From Caldisericia bacterium (GTDB taxonomy: Bacteria; Caldisericota; Caldisericia; B22-G15): a stretch of DNA of 6,074 nucleotides. The DNA lies in contig JAGGSY010000172.1 in assembly GCA_021158845.1 (NCBI GenBank), positions 1 to 6,074 of the forward strand. The letters are read 5' to 3'. The translations under genes were made by a program, and so were the position numbers. Positions 1-6,074 of this stretch are shown here, in pieces (position 1 is the stretch's first letter; each line of letters starts with the position of its first letter). The notes below the pieces were generated by a model. That model did no database searches and was not told where the DNA came from. It saw nothing but the letters and a program-made list of their open reading frames with translations.

Positions 1-163
1 CTGAATCACTGGGGCCATAGCCCAACGGTAAAAGCTGTAGAGAGCCAAAGTTGCGTTTTATTATTTGAAAAATCACTGTAAAGAAGATGTAAAGGCAAGA
101 TTTGATGTTATAGCCATAGATAATGATAAAATAGAGCTTATTCGTAATGCCTACAGTCTGTGA
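1..163 (+). pseudogene. yraN: 3' end of yraN-like (UPF0102) gene, apparently frameshifted
   Basis: The last part reads in the frame ending at the TGA at 161-163. From about 41 it gives RAKVAFYYLKNH, then ARFDVIAID and a tail IELIRNAYSL. That is the usual end of UPF0102/YraN proteins, a nuclease-fold family whose cellular role is unclear. This frame is closed upstream by a TAG at 38-40, a TAA at 29-31 and a TGA at 2-4. The preceding family-like segment, GHSPTVKAVESQ, resembles the G-x-P-x-x-AV stretch of YraN and lies in the frame starting at base 1, which stops at 79-81. As I recall the family, about a dozen residues separate AV from the YYL motif. Here there are only 19 bases, so a small out-of-frame deletion near 40-50 would explain both observations. 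The gene is cut by the window edge, so its 5' part is unseen. An assembly error is the main alternative to true decay. The end overlaps rsmI by 17 bases. Confidence 0.6.
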
Positions 164-851
164 GTCTGGCACCCTTTATGTAGTAGCCACGCCTATTGGT
201 AACCTCGAGGATATTACCTTGCGAGCCCTTCATATTTTAAAAACAGTAGATTTAATCGCTGCCGAAGATACCAGGCAAACAAAGAAATTATTATCTCATT
301 ATGGGATAAAAAGACCGATGTTAAGTTATCGTGAAGAGAATAAAGAAAAACAGGGTAAGAAAATTTTAGAACTACTTAAAAGAGGGAAAAATGTAGCTAT
401 AGTTTCTGACGCAGGGACTCCTTGTATTTCAGACCCAGGTGTGCATTTGGTAAATTTGAGCTTTCAAATGGGAATAAAGATAGTTCCTTTACCCGGACCT
501 TCGGCCTTAATTACTGCCCTTAGTGTTTGTGGTTTACCTATCCAGCCCTTTGTTTTTTTAGGATTTCTTCCTCAACGGCCAAATCGACGTAAGAAGTTAT
601 TACTTAGTCTTAAAGAGACTCCTTATGCTATTGTATTTTATGAGTCTCCATATCGTTTTAAAAAAACCTTAGAAATATTAGCTGAAATTTTTCCTCAAAG
701 AGAAATAGTTATTGCTAGAGAATTAACCAAATTCCATGAGGAGATTGTTAGGGGTAAAGCAACAGAACTTTGGCCACAGTGGAGGGAAAGAGAAGTCAAA
801 GGAGAAATTACTGTGATTGTGGCTGGAAAGGCTAAATCTGTGACTGATTAA
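147..851 (+). CDS. rsmI: 16S rRNA (cytidine(1402)-2'-O)-methyltransferase RsmI
   Basis: RsmI uses S-adenosylmethionine to 2'-O-methylate C1402 of 16S rRNA in the ribosomal P site. The 234-residue product has the full set of tetrapyrrole-methylase-fold motifs: TPIGNLEDITLRA at residues 15-27, AEDTR at 39-43, VSDAGTPCISDPG at 86-98 (the SAM-site loop), PLPGPSA at 114-120, FLGFLPQ at 137-143, YESPYR at 165-170, ARELTKFHEE at 190-199 and KGEITVIV at 218-225. The ATG at 147 puts GTLYVVATPIGN at the normal distance from the start. It overlaps the preceding yraN stop by 17 bases, with only a weak GAG-type ribosome site, so translational coupling is likely. The protein ends soon after the last core strand. 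It lacks the roughly 45-residue helical C-terminal extension of the 286-residue E. coli enzyme. Short forms of this kind are common, so it is probably functional. Identification is near certain from the motifs. Confidence 0.97.
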   Translation: MPTVCESGTLYVVATPIGNLEDITLRALHILKTVDLIAAEDTRQTKKLLSHYGIKRPMLSYREENKEKQGKKILELLKRGKNVAIVSDAGTPCISDPGVHLVNLSFQMGIKIVPLPGPSALITALSVCGLPIQPFVFLGFLPQRPNRRKKLLLSLKETPYAIVFYESPYRFKKTLEILAEIFPQREIVIARELTKFHEEIVRGKATELWPQWREREVKGEITVIVAGKAKSVTD

Positions 852-872
852 TCTGCGATTGATTTTTGGATA

Positions 873-907
873 CCTGTCGGCAGACAGGCAGACAGGGAGA
901 GACAGGG
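873..907. repeat. GACAGG repeat cluster with small inverted repeat
   Basis: Directly after rsmI, CCTGTC (873-878) pairs with GACAGG (883-888) across a 4-base GGCA loop. The 8-base unit CAGACAGG occurs twice in tandem (881-888, 889-896), and GACAGGG recurs at 901-907. There is no T-run after the stem, so it is not a normal intrinsic terminator. It resembles the short GC-rich palindromic repeats often scattered between genes in environmental genomes. The window ends in CCCTGCCT (6067-6074), which could be the start of a related element, but it is cut off there. Confidence 0.55.
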
Positions 908-1002
908 CAGTAAATGCTTACAAAAATGCAATATAAAAAATTATTTACAAATCTTAAGGATCATGATAACTGTTTAAATAATGAAGCAGTCAGGAAAAAT
1001 CA

Positions 1003-1026
1003 GTAAAGTGTTAATTTCCACTTTAC
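1003..1026. repeat. Perfect 8-bp stem-loop in the spacer
   Basis: GTAAAGTG (1003-1010) and CACTTTAC (1019-1026) are exact reverse complements around an 8-base AT-rich loop. The arms are flanked by CAG on the left and an offset CTG on the right. No T-run follows on the plus strand. The position, about 90 bases before the large gene, would fit an operator or a leader-RNA hairpin, but no promoter can be placed with confidence beside it. Confidence 0.4.
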
Positions 1027-1041
1027 AACTGATATAAACGA

Positions 1042-1081
1042 GTTAAGTGACATTGCCTTCGGCATCGCAAGGCTGTGAGCG
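1042..1081 (+). repeat. Left copy of inverted GC-rich flanking element
   Basis: It begins with GTTAAGT (1042-1048) and ends with the 15-mer GCAAGGCTGTGAGCG (1067-1081). The same 15-mer occurs in reverse complement at 5900-5914, just after the stop codon of the large gene. The interior holds two competing small hairpins: TGCC/GGCA (1054-1057 with 1061-1064) and GCCTT/AAGGC (1055-1059 with 1069-1073). This GC-rich patch stands out in an AT-rich spacer and lies 31 bases before the start codon, so it is probably part of the 5' leader if transcription starts farther upstream. Confidence 0.65.
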
Positions 1082-1101
1082 ATTATAAATAAATTAGGGT
1101 A

Positions 1102-1106
1102 AGAGG
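1102..1106 (+). promoter_or_regulatory. Shine-Dalgarno sequence for the large gene
   Basis: AGAGG lies in AAGAGGATAAAT immediately before the ATG at 1113, leaving 6 bases between the GAGG core and the start codon. This is good purine-rich spacing and supports ATG 1113 as the true start. Confidence 0.7.
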
Positions 1107-1112
1107 ATAAAT

Positions 1113-4100
1113 ATGGCAGAGCCAAAACAAATCGTTGAGGAAATTAGAAGAGAAAGATTTGGGATTGGGCTTGATACTGAAAATTTGCCATCCGACATAA
1201 AAGCTGCATTAGAAGATAAAAAAGAAATTTTGAAAGAGGCCTCTAAACTCGCTAGAGAAATTCATACAAAAAATCCTCATTTTATCTTTGAATTGATTCA
1301 GAATGCAGAGGATAATGAATATGATAAAAACTCTATACCAACTATTAAATTTATTATAGATTCCGATCGCTTAATAATTCAAAACAATGAATGCGGACTT
1401 GAAAAGGAAAATGTTTGGAAATTGTGTAGCATAGGTGGATCAACTAAAACAAAAGCATTGGGTTACATTGGTGAAAAAGGTATTGGATTTAAATCTGTTT
1501 TTATGGTTTCTGACAAGGTAGAGATTTGTTCGAACGGCTTTCAATTTCAATTTTGGCACAGTAAAGAAAATCCGTTATGGGAAAAATGGGAACATGCAAC
1601 AATGATACTCCCTGAATGGATCAATGAAGTTCCAGATTTTATTGATTCTAAACAAACAAATATTGTTCTATATCTTAAGCCTGAAATAAGAAATGAGATA
1701 AGCAAGTATATTGAAGAAATTCACCCATCGCTTTTGCTATTTCTCAAAAAGTTGAAGGTAATTGAAGTTGAGGAAGAAGATGGAAATAAAATTAAAAAGA
1801 TAAAACTCCATGAGAAAGATGGAATAGTTGAGATTGTTTATGAAGAATGTAAAAGTTATTGGAAAGTAATTAAAAAGTTATTTAAGGTTTCACAGGATAT
1901 AGATGAAGAAAGACGAAGAGGTGTTACTGAAACAGAGATTATTTTGGCATTTCCCTTAAAAGAAGATTATTCTGCAAATACTTCTGAAGAGCAATATGTC
2001 TTTGCATTCCTCCCTATCCGCAAATATGGATTTAAGTTCATTATCCAAGCCGACTTCCTTTTACCAATAACTCGTGAAGACATAATTAAAGATAATAAAT
2101 GGAGCAAATGGCTGAGAGATTCCATCATTGAAGTGTTTTTAGATGCTGTTAGTAAATTTAAAAATGATGAAAAATTAAAATACAGTTTTTATGATTATCT
2201 TCCCGTTGAGGAGGTTAAAGACGCTTTCTTTTTACCTATGGTAAAGCAAATATATGAGAAATTTAAAGAAGAAGAGTGCATTTTAACCGAAGCGAATAGA
2301 TGGAAAAAACCGTCTGAGGTTCTAATAGATGATGAAGAAATAAAGAAGATAATTACCAATGATGATCTACAAAAATATTTGGGGAAAGAATACTTATCAG
2401 AGAAAATAAAAGCTAAAAAACAGATTCTTAACAGATTGGGAGTTAAAGATTTTTCAATTAATGATTTAATCAAGTGTCTGGAGAACGAAGAATGGATCAA
2501 AAACCAGAATGAAGAATGGTTTGCAAGGCTATTTAATTATCTTAGTAAGGAAAACTTGTCAAAGGAACAATTAAAACGGCTAAAAAGTTTAAAGATAATA
2601 AAATTGGAAAATGGAGAGTTGACTTCTATAAGAGAAGATATTGTGTTTTTTCCTTTGGAGAAAAAGGAAACATACTGTTTTGAAAACGAGCTCAAAGTTA
2701 TTGGAAAAGACATCATAGATTCTATTTCAAAATATGAAAGAGAGAAAAGGGATACCATTTTGGGATTTCTTAAAAAATTAGGGCTAAAGAAGGCGGATCC
2801 TTATGAAATCATTAAAAAACATATTTTACCTGTTTATGAGAATGGAAAATGGAAACAGAAAGATTCAAAAGTTTTAATGGGATATATCAGGTATATCAAA
2901 GATAATATAGGCAAATATGAGAAAGAAAGCGATAAAAGGTTAAATGCTAATAAATCTTCTTGGGAACCTAAAGAAGACTCATTGAAGCGACTTAAAGAAT
3001 CGCTTCTTATTCGAATTGACAAAGATGATGAAGGTAAGCAATGGTATGACAAGCCAGAGAACATATATTTACCAAAGACTTATGGAAATGAAAACGATTT
3101 AGAGAAATTATTTGAAGGGATAGATGTAAATTTTGTGCATCCATGGTATATCGAGCAGGATATAAAGCACATTAATGATAAAATTACAAAATTAGAAAAC
3201 AAGTTGAGTAACAAGAGATGGACAGAGCACAAAAAAGAAGTTGAAAAAATTGAGGGACAGATTGCAAAACTGAAAAATGAGAAAAATAAAAAAGTTGCAG
3301 AGTGGAAAGAGTTTTTCTTAAAAATAGGATTGTGTCAAACAATAATAGTCAAAAAGGATCCTAAAACGAAAATCGATGAAGGCTCTAGGTATGCTGACAG
3401 CGGAGTCACAAAAAAGCATATATATGCACCTGAAAAGCAAAATACCATTTGGAAGAATGAAGAGTGGAGAGACAGTGATTGGAGAGGATATTACATTGAA
3501 AATGATTGGATTTCACCGGACTTGGAGTTATTGTTGAATAAGCTAGGTACAATTAGTAACACAAAAGCTGTAACGATTTCAAAGCAACTATTAATACTAA
3601 TACATAGTCATTGGGATATTTATAAAGATGGGTTAAAAATCAAGTATTATTATAGATATTATGGACAGCAGGGCTGGAGCTGGCATTTTACCAAATCAAC
3701 TTTTTATTTAATATTACTAAAAAACGCATGGCTTCCAACAACTCAAAACACTTTAGCAAAGCCATCGGAGATATTTTTAGATAAACCTGAAATTCGTGAG
3801 GTTTTAGGTGATACTGTCCTATACTTAGCAGTAAAAATTGAAAATGAAGATTTTATAAAGCACCTTGGAATTAATACGCAGGCTGATCTCAACGGAGTCT
3901 TGAATTATTTAAAAGCCCTTGTTGAGCAAAAAAATAAAGATAAAGAAAAGTTTGAAAAATTATACAAATTTTTAGACGAGCATTTTGAAAAGGATGCCAC
4001 TAAAGTCAAAGAGGTGTTTAGGCAAAATTCTCTGATTTTTATTCCTGATGCAGATAAAAATTACTACAGTAGCAAAGAAGTCATATGGAAAGATGTTAGC

Positions 4101-5894
4101 AATGTTTTTGGTAAAAACAGAATATACCTTGAGAAATATTATCCAAAATTTAAAAGATTCTTTGTGGAAAAACTTGGTATAAGCGAGAAGCCCGCACCGA
4201 AAGACTATGCGGATGTTTTGTGTTATATATCCGAAAAAAGAAAAAACGATATCTCAGAAGAAGATAAAAAAGTAATCGTAAGAATATATAAAGAACTAAA
4301 TCGTAACTTAAATCCAGATAAGCTTGAAAATCTTATATCTCAGGAGAATTGGTGGAATGATTTTATCAAAAAACCAATTTTTTTCACTGATAAAGGTAAG
4401 TTCTGGTCTAACGATGGAGATATTTTCATAAACGATAATAGTGAGCTTTATGAATTATTCAAGGATGAGGAAGATATCGGTTTTCTCTGGCTACCAGATG
4501 GCTATCATCCAGATAAAATTAAATTCTTCATTAAAGCTTGTAACCTCCATTATTTATCTGAAAGTGTTGAGATCGAGCCTTTGCTAGAAGGGGCAACACA
4601 TTCAAAAGATAATAAATCTACTCAAGTCATTCAAACTACTGTACCGTATGTTTTACGATATCTTTACTGGAAAGAGAATTTGGAATATGAAAAACTTAAG
4701 AAAAACGGGACACTTGGGAAAATTAGAACAATTGAAGTTTATGTTACTGACAATTTGAAAGTGGAATATTCAATAAAACTTAATGAATGGAGAACGATAA
4801 ACAAAAAGGCTGAAAAAAAATGCATTTATCATAAGGACGAGAATCATATATATATGAAGAGCGATGGTGGCATCTACGACCTTGGAGTGGAGTTTTCTAA
4901 AGTATTTGGTGAAATTAAAGGTCTTGATGATTTTATAATGAACATAATGAATGATATTTCCAATGCTGAGAGCATAATGAGGGCTAAAAATATAGTGTCA
5001 TTGCCTGAATCTGAAGAAGAGATTTTAAAGAAATCTTCTAGAATTAAAGAAATAAAAAAGATAGAAAAAATAGAGAAAGGATTAGAACAGCCAACTGGAA
5101 CTGAAGGAGAGAAAAAGGAAGAAAGAAGGGGAGGAGGAGGAAGGATAGAAACTGGAAAAACCGCCAAAATATCAGCAGGAACGGGTGCTCTAACTGATGA
5201 AGATCAGGAAGATACTTTAGATAAAACAAAAGAGAAAGAGTGGATTCCAAAATTTTCTGCTGAGAAAATTCCCCTCCGGATAGAAGAATATGTGCCAAAG
5301 CAAGAGGCTCAAAAAGAAATTGACAAAGACGAATCTTCTACAGGGAAAATACATGTCACAGGAACATCAAAGAGTGGAGTACAACCTACAGAAATTTTGA
5401 GTAAAAAAGCAAAGAAAAATATTGGGCGAGAAGGAGAAAAATATGCTTTGTATTGTATTTTAAAGAAAAAATTAGAACACTATTTCAATTTCAAAATTGA
5501 AAGTGACATGACTTTTGAAGATCTGCTTGGGAGATATTCTCATATCATTTCAGAAAATGACCAAGGCTTTAGATTGGAAAAAGATGGGGATATAACTGTG
5601 GAAATTATTTGGTTAAATAAAAATGGAGAAAGTAGACAACATTATGACATAAAAATTGCAGAAGATGGAGACGAGATTTTTATCGAGGTCAAATCCACAC
5701 CTGAATATGGAAAAGCTTGGTTTCAAGTGTCAAAAGATCAATGGAGGCTAATGAAAGAAAAGGAAGATAAATTTTATATTTATAGAGTTTATGGTGTCGG
5801 AACAGAAAATGCAAAAATAGAAAACATCCGCAATCCAGCAAAACTTTGGAAGGAGGGACATATAGACGCATATCCCATTGGTATTGAAATATAA
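1113..5894 (+). CDS. NOV/sacsin-like GHKL ATPase with C-terminal DUF3883 domain, 1593 aa
   Basis: This is a giant, probably cytoplasmic protein with no signal peptide or membrane segments. Residues about 45-322 form a GHKL/HSP90-type ATPase of the sacsin/NO VEIN kind. Its N-box is FELIQNAEDN at 59-68 (E60, N64, D67), followed by NNECGL at 91-96, IGGSTK at 107-112, GYIGEKGIGFKSVF at 117-130, and FAFLPIRKYG plus QADFLLPITRE at 297-322. Residues about 390-1150 are a long region of divergent repeats, with a coiled coil at 681-730. A charged linker (about 1295-1435) contains RRGGGGR. Residues 1437-1580 are a DUF3883 (NOV) domain: GREGE at 1438-1442, YDIKI at 1511-1515, IEVKST at 1524-1529, FQVSKDQW at 1537-1544, YIYRV at 1555-1559 and NPAKLW at 1574-1579. 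D1512 with E1525-x-K1527 fits a PD-(D/E)xK nuclease pattern. The gene follows a clear ribosome site, is visibly more AT-rich than rsmI and sits between inverted repeats. ATP binding is well supported; nuclease activity and a defence role are inferred. Confidence 0.88.
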   Translation: MAEPKQIVEEIRRERFGIGLDTENLPSDIKAALEDKKEILKEASKLAREIHTKNPHFIFELIQNAEDNEYDKNSIPTIKFIIDSDRLIIQNNECGLEKENVWKLCSIGGSTKTKALGYIGEKGIGFKSVFMVSDKVEICSNGFQFQFWHSKENPLWEKWEHATMILPEWINEVPDFIDSKQTNIVLYLKPEIRNEISKYIEEIHPSLLLFLKKLKVIEVEEEDGNKIKKIKLHEKDGIVEIVYEECKSYWKVIKKLFKVSQDIDEERRRGVTETEIILAFPLKEDYSANTSEEQYVFAFLPIRKYGFKFIIQADFLLPITREDIIKDNKWSKWLRDSIIEVFLDAVSKFKNDEKLKYSFYDYLPVEEVKDAFFLPMVKQIYEKFKEEECILTEANRWKKPSEVLIDDEEIKKIITNDDLQKYLGKEYLSEKIKAKKQILNRLGVKDFSINDLIKCLENEEWIKNQNEEWFARLFNYLSKENLSKEQLKRLKSLKIIKLENGELTSIREDIVFFPLEKKETYCFENELKVIGKDIIDSISKYEREKRDTILGFLKKLGLKKADPYEIIKKHILPVYENGKWKQKDSKVLMGYIRYIKDNIGKYEKESDKRLNANKSSWEPKEDSLKRLKESLLIRIDKDDEGKQWYDKPENIYLPKTYGNENDLEKLFEGIDVNFVHPWYIEQDIKHINDKITKLENKLSNKRWTEHKKEVEKIEGQIAKLKNEKNKKVAEWKEFFLKIGLCQTIIVKKDPKTKIDEGSRYADSGVTKKHIYAPEKQNTIWKNEEWRDSDWRGYYIENDWISPDLELLLNKLGTISNTKAVTISKQLLILIHSHWDIYKDGLKIKYYYRYYGQQGWSWHFTKSTFYLILLKNAWLPTTQNTLAKPSEIFLDKPEIREVLGDTVLYLAVKIENEDFIKHLGINTQADLNGVLNYLKALVEQKNKDKEKFEKLYKFLDEHFEKDATKVKEVFRQNSLIFIPDADKNYYSSKEVIWKDVSNVFGKNRIYLEKYYPKFKRFFVEKLGISEKPAPKDYADVLCYISEKRKNDISEEDKKVIVRIYKELNRNLNPDKLENLISQENWWNDFIKKPIFFTDKGKFWSNDGDIFINDNSELYELFKDEEDIGFLWLPDGYHPDKIKFFIKACNLHYLSESVEIEPLLEGATHSKDNKSTQVIQTTVPYVLRYLYWKENLEYEKLKKNGTLGKIRTIEVYVTDNLKVEYSIKLNEWRTINKKAEKKCIYHKDENHIYMKSDGGIYDLGVEFSKVFGEIKGLDDFIMNIMNDISNAESIMRAKNIVSLPESEEEILKKSSRIKEIKKIEKIEKGLEQPTGTEGEKKEERRGGGGRIETGKTAKISAGTGALTDEDQEDTLDKTKEKEWIPKFSAEKIPLRIEEYVPKQEAQKEIDKDESSTGKIHVTGTSKSGVQPTEILSKKAKKNIGREGEKYALYCILKKKLEHYFNFKIESDMTFEDLLGRYSHIISENDQGFRLEKDGDITVEIIWLNKNGESRQHYDIKIAEDGDEIFIEVKSTPEYGKAWFQVSKDQWRLMKEKEDKFYIYRVYGVGTENAKIENIRNPAKLWKEGHIDAYPIGIEI

Positions 5895-5895
5895 T

Positions 5896-6031
5896 TTGAC
5901 GCTCACAGCCTTGCCCTTCGGACGTCTAACAGGTGCGTATCCAACTTCACTAACGCTCCGTTCAAATTCCTCGCTGTGCTCGGAACCTCGGATGTCCGCA
6001 AAACGTCAGGCTGTGTGATAAGTAGTTTTTT
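5896..6031 (+). other. GC-rich, inverted-repeat-rich 3' non-coding tail
   Basis: I counted 69 G or C in the 130 bases 5896-6025, far above the neighbouring coding sequence. CACAGCCT (5904-5911) is the exact complement of AGGCTGTG (6008-6015). Inside it, GGACGTC (5920-5926) pairs with GATGTCC (5991-5997) with one G-T wobble, and TTCC (5967-5970) can pair with GGAA (5982-5985). A run of six T follows at 6026-6031. The structure could be a long imperfect hairpin in the transcript, possibly a 3' protective or terminator-like element, or a folded recombination site. No coding potential was recognised. It is too long and imperfect for a standard intrinsic terminator. Confidence 0.45.
5900..5930 (-). 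repeat. Right copy of inverted GC-rich flanking element
   Basis: Read on the minus strand it starts GTTAGAC (5930-5924) and ends GCAAGGCTGTGAGCG (5914-5900). That mirrors the left copy, which starts GTTAAGT and ends in the same 15 bases. The middle differs: 9 bases here against 18 on the left. The copy begins 5 bases after the stop codon of the large gene. A 15-base GC-rich identity between two such short flanks is very unlikely by chance. Confidence 0.65.
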
Positions 6032-6032
6032 G

Positions 6033-6061
6033 TCCACTTTGCAAGCAAAATTCCAACTGAT
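6033..6061 (+). repeat. Imperfect direct copy of 1017-1033
   Basis: TCCACTTTACAACTGAT at 1017-1033 recurs here as TCCACTTTGCAA, then 12 extra bases, then CTGAT, with one substitution. The two exact blocks are TCCACTTT and CAACTGAT, in the same order and orientation. They lie outside the inverted repeats and so would frame the whole segment that carries the large gene. The match is short and gapped in AT-rich DNA, so chance is possible. Confidence 0.3.
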
Positions 6062-6074
6062 TTCATCCCTGCCT

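Noticed and set aside
11..35. tRNA-like 5' half (GGGGCCATAGCCCAACGG followed by TAAAAGC)
   Set aside because: It looks like an acceptor strand plus a D-arm with an AACGGTAA loop. However, the D-stem closes poorly, and no anticodon arm, T-arm (GGTTCGA-type) or matching 3' acceptor strand follows. The same bases are better read as the end of yraN.
873..888. Intrinsic terminator for rsmI
   Set aside because: The stem is only 6 bp and no T-run follows.
852..1112. Sigma-70 promoter for the large gene
   Set aside because: TATAAA occurs at 1033-1038 and 1084-1089, and TTTACA at 944-949 and 1022-1027, but no pair has acceptable 16-18 base spacing. In AT-rich DNA such single boxes mean little.
5130..5200. 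Strong internal Shine-Dalgarno-like GGAGGAGG, possibly giving a separate nuclease-domain product
   Set aside because: No ATG, GTG or TTG in the coding frame lies at a usable distance downstream, so the match is explained by the purine-rich linker codons.
2195..5871. Minus-strand open frames of 60-101 codons within the large gene (for example 2195-2500, 4874-5167, 5689-5871)
   Set aside because: All lie opposite a continuous, motif-rich plus-strand gene. Their products are Ser/Phe/Leu-rich, as expected from the complement of Lys/Glu-rich codons, and none has a recognisable domain.
5924..6074. Complete integron attC site after the large gene
   Set aside because: GTCTAAC fits one end, but no GTTRRRY partner occurs in the remaining 144 bases (the only GTT words are GTTCAAA and GTTTTTT). 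No integrase gene is present.

Overview
The window is bacterial. It is AT-rich and starts in a chromosomal housekeeping pair: the 3' end of a yraN-type (UPF0102) gene overlapping an intact rsmI gene for the 16S rRNA 2'-O-methyltransferase. This gene order is widespread in bacteria. The AT-rich composition and slightly divergent proteins would suit a Desulfobacterota-like or other anaerobic or thermophilic lineage, but nothing here fixes the taxon.

Layout. Positions 1-163 hold the yraN remnant, which reads in two frames and looks frameshifted. Positions 147-851 are rsmI. Positions 852-1112 form a gene-free spacer with a cluster of GACAGG repeats, an 8-bp perfect stem-loop and a GC-rich inverted-repeat copy just upstream of a good Shine-Dalgarno sequence. 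I found no convincing promoter there. Positions 1113-5894 are a single very long gene for a 1593-residue protein. Positions 5895-6074 are a non-coding tail whose first part is strikingly GC-rich (69 of 130 bases by hand count over 5896-6025) and rich in inverted repeats.

The large protein is the interesting content. Its N-terminus is a GHKL/HSP90-fold ATPase of the sacsin/NO VEIN (NOV) type. Its middle carries about six divergent repeat modules, one interrupted by a coiled coil. A charged, glycine-containing linker then leads to a C-terminal DUF3883 (NOV) domain with a PD-(D/E)xK nuclease-like pattern. ATPase plus nuclease-like domain in one giant chain, beside a core gene and with no sequence-related neighbours, suggests a stand-alone conflict or anti-mobile-element (defence) protein. 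That role is inference.

The gene lies between inverted copies of a GC-rich element sharing 15 identical bases (1067-1081 and 5900-5914), each bordered on the distal side by a GTTARRY word. This, with an imperfect direct repeat farther out, suggests the gene sits in the chromosome as a discrete, possibly mobile cassette downstream of rsmI.
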